Below, piece by piece: positions 62,215 through 64,000 of a stretch of DNA of 64,000 nucleotides. Position 1 is the stretch's first letter, and the number at the start of each line of letters is the position of its first letter. The translations under genes were made by a program, and so were the position numbers. The stretch spans positions 3,224,001 through 3,288,000 of the forward strand of contig NZ_CP039292.1 of assembly GCF_004798665.1 (NCBI RefSeq), in the 5' to 3' direction. The stretch comes from Actinomyces procaprae. GTDB lineage: Bacteria > Actinomycetota > Actinomycetes > Actinomycetales > Actinomycetaceae. Below the pieces are notes generated by a model, which ran no database searches, had not been told where the DNA came from, and saw nothing but the letters and a program-made list of their open reading frames with translations.

Positions 62215-63465
62215 TCAGGGGGTGGGGACGGAGGCGAAGATCGCGTCGATGATGGACTCCGGCGCGATGTCGTCGGCCAGGGCGTCGTAGGTGAGCACCA
62301 GGCGGTGGCGCAGGGCCGCGTGGCGCAGCATGCGCACGTCGTCGGGAGTGACGTAGGTGCGGCCGGCCTGCAGGGCGACGGCCTGGGCGATCTTCATCAG
62401 GGCGATGCCGCCGCGCGGGGAGGCGCCCACACGCACATGCCGCTCCAGGCCGGGCACGGGCCGGGGGCCGCCGCCGCGGGAGGTGTTGACCAGGGCGACG
62501 ATGTAGTGCTTGATGACGGGGTCCACGTAGACGCGCTCGACCGCCCCGGCCAGCCACTCCACATCCTCGGTGGTGATGGGGCGGGTGCGGATGGGGTCCT
62601 CGAAGGCGCCGGTGGAGATGCGGTCCAGGACGTCGGCCTCCTCCGCCGGCCTGGGGTAGGTGAGCACCTCCTTCATCAGGAAGCGGTCCATCTGCGCCTC
62701 GGGCAGGACGTAGGTGCCCTCCTCCTCAATGGGGTTCTGGGTGGCCAGCACCATGAAGGGGTGCGGCAGGGGGTAGACCACGCCGCCGATGGAGGTCTGC
62801 CGCTCCTGCATGGCCTCCAGCATCGCCGACTGGGTCTTGGCGCTGGAGCGGTTGATCTCATCCAGCAGCACGATGTTGGCGTGGACCGGGCCGAGCTGGG
62901 TGGTCATCTCACCGGTGGCGTAGTTGAGGACCTGGGTGCCGACGATGTCATTGGGCATCAGGTCGGGGGTGCACTGGATGCGGTGGAAGGTGCCGGACAC
63001 GGCGGCCGCCAGGGTCTGGGCGGCGGTGGTCTTGGCCAGCCCGGGCACGGACTCCAGCAGGATGTGCCCGCCGGCGATCATGGTGGAGACCAGGGCCAGG
63101 CGCAGCTGCTCCTGGCCGACCACGCGCTGGGAGAAGATCTGGGTGACTCGCCCCAGCAGCTCCCCGGCCCGCTCGACGTCGGCGCGCGGGGAGGCGTTGG
63201 AGCGGGAGGTCCGCTCGGCCTCCCGCTCGAGCTCGGCGGATGAGGGCAGGGACTGGGTGCTCGGGTAGCCGCCGTCGGCCGGGGCGCCGGCGGGGGACGC
63301 GGCGCGGCGGGCACGGCGCCCGGAGCCGGGCCGGGCCTGCGCGGCCGCGGGGCTCGGAGGCACGGAGGGCGGCATCGCGCCCGGTGCCGATCCGGCGACG
63401 GGGGCGCCGGAGCCGGCCCCCGGCACGCTGGGGCCGGCACCTGACGGACCTGGCTGAATGGTCAT
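62215..63465 (-). CDS. MoxR-type AAA ATPase
   Basis: A 416-residue protein. ATG at 63465 with AGAGGAG five bases upstream. A long Pro/Gly/Ala-rich N-terminal region (~80 residues) is followed by the AAA core: Walker A ESVPGLAKTTAAQ, Walker B IVLLDEINR, sensor 1 LATQNPIEEEGTYVLPEAQMDRF, and the C-terminal VRMLRHAALRHRLVL lid. It is the first gene of the operon DUF58, membrane protein, VWA, VWA, TPR. It probably acts as a chaperone activating these VWA proteins. Confidence 0.95.
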   Translation of the reverse strand: MTIQPGPSGAGPSVPGAGSGAPVAGSAPGAMPPSVPPSPAAAQARPGSGRRARRAASPAGAPADGGYPSTQSLPSSAELEREAERTSRSNASPRADVERAGELLGRVTQIFSQRVVGQEQLRLALVSTMIAGGHILLESVPGLAKTTAAQTLAAAVSGTFHRIQCTPDLMPNDIVGTQVLNYATGEMTTQLGPVHANIVLLDEINRSSAKTQSAMLEAMQERQTSIGGVVYPLPHPFMVLATQNPIEEEGTYVLPEAQMDRFLMKEVLTYPRPAEEADVLDRISTGAFEDPIRTRPITTEDVEWLAGAVERVYVDPVIKHYIVALVNTSRGGGPRPVPGLERHVRVGASPRGGIALMKIAQAVALQAGRTYVTPDDVRMLRHAALRHRLVLTYDALADDIAPESIIDAIFASVPTP

Positions 63466-63624
63466 GGATCTCCTCTGGCACTGCGCTAGCCGCGCCGCCT
63501 TCTCAGGCGCCACCGCAAGAACGTTCGTCTCGGGGAGGCTACACGAGGCCCCTGCAGGTTTCACTGCACTGTGGCGGGAAGTACTGCCCGCCCGCCCTCG
63601 CGGAAGCCGCGAACCAGGCGGCGC

Positions 63625-64000
63625 CTACCAGGCGGCGAGCTCGACGTCGGAGCCGATCAGGGTCAGCCGCATCCCGTCGCGGGCGACATATGCCTGGGAC
63701 AGCTCCAGTCCCGCGGGCAGCACCTCGGGGCCGATCTCGACCACGGAGGTATCAAGACCGAAGTAGGACAGGGCCGTACCGACGCCGAACAGGCCGTCGC
63801 CCGCATCGTCTGCACCGACGTCGATGTCATTACCCATCACGTTCACCCTCACCACTGACAGCTCCAGCCCGCCGGCATCGGTGACGACGGGCTCGAGGGT
63901 GAGGGAGGCCTCGACGCCGAGCACGGTGGTGGCGGCAACCATCCGCCCGGGCTCGGTGGTGGAGCCGTAGGCCTCGGGGGTGATCGTCAGGTCGGGGGCG
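63625..64000 (-). CDS. DUF2993 (LmeA-like) protein, partial, 5' end missing
   Basis: The last 125 codons reach the window edge at frame position 63999; the start lies outside. The sequence (APDLTITPEAYGSTTEPGRM, VEASLTLEPVVTDAGGLELS, VRVNVMG, LPAGLELSQAYVARDGMRLTLIGSDVEL) is typical of DUF2993 proteins such as mycobacterial LmeA, envelope lipid-linked proteins usually exported. Role here is unknown. Confidence 0.8.
   Translation of the reverse strand, partial: APDLTITPEAYGSTTEPGRMVAATTVLGVEASLTLEPVVTDAGGLELSVVRVNVMGNDIDVGADDAGDGLFGVGTALSYFGLDTSVVEIGPEVLPAGLELSQAYVARDGMRLTLIGSDVELAAW

Overview
This is a 64-kb stretch of a high-GC actinobacterial chromosome. Gene content suggests Actinomycetaceae (Actinomyces or a close relative), but this is an inference from the genes, not a marker-based identification. 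Evidence includes GTP-dependent PEP carboxykinase, class II aldolase, LppM-like and DUF2993 proteins, many GTG starts and ATGA-type couplings, leaderless-looking promoters, and c-type cytochrome assembly by ResB/CcsB. Both ends cut genes: a peptide-ABC binding protein on the left and a DUF2993 protein on the right.

Layout. 1-3.5 kb: peptide ABC transporter (binding protein plus two permeases). 3.9-10.1 kb: nicotinamidase, a DUF559-type nuclease-like protein bracketed by two 120-bp inverted-ended elements, pckG, an LppM-like lipoprotein and purA. 10.3-13.6 kb: an alpha/beta hydrolase divergent from a probable Zur-controlled zinc chaperone, AztD. 14.2-18.1 kb: sugar ABC operon (binding protein, two permeases, DUF624 protein). 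18.4-19.1 kb: VapBC-type toxin-antitoxin. 19.3-26.4 kb: a one-direction locus with a small secreted protein, ABC ATPase and membrane partners, a histidine kinase/response regulator pair, a predicted secreted cysteine-rich peptide and several small membrane proteins. A shared 13-base motif sits at nearly the same distance upstream of both secreted-peptide genes. 26.5-30 kb: fba, hsp20, a TrmH-family methyltransferase and pyrE. 30.3-37.2 kb: a complete nitrite-ammonification module (nrfHA) with its cytochrome c maturation genes (TPR protein, ccdA, resB, ccsB, thioredoxin-like protein). 37.3-43.4 kb: SDR, exonuclease III, a 950-bp IS5-type element inserted in the end of another inverted-repeat element, a serine hydrolase, a nitroreductase and a DEDD exonuclease. 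43.6-46.7 kb: a large membrane protein joining a PrsW-like protease domain to a C-terminal nuclease-toxin domain, followed by a candidate immunity gene. 46.7-49.5 kb: a gene coupled to dcd, a TM2 protein and tRNA-Gly(CCC). 49.8-54.9 kb: a visibly lower-GC cassette (secreted crystallin-fold protein, lipoprotein, peptidoglycan-binding adaptor, MacB-like ABC protein). 55-64 kb: M50 protease, NUDIX hydrolase, TetR regulator and a MoxR/DUF58/VWA/VWA/TPR operon.

The window is unusually rich in structured non-coding DNA. Five arrays of 22- or 23-bp tandem repeats share a dyad core (CCGAGRTCGGTAG) and all lie just 3' of genes. A mirror-symmetric array of eight modules lies upstream of pyrE. Two 120-bp elements, a duplicated 153-bp operon tail and several long hairpins are also present.

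All functional calls come from motifs and context in the sequence; no database search was run.
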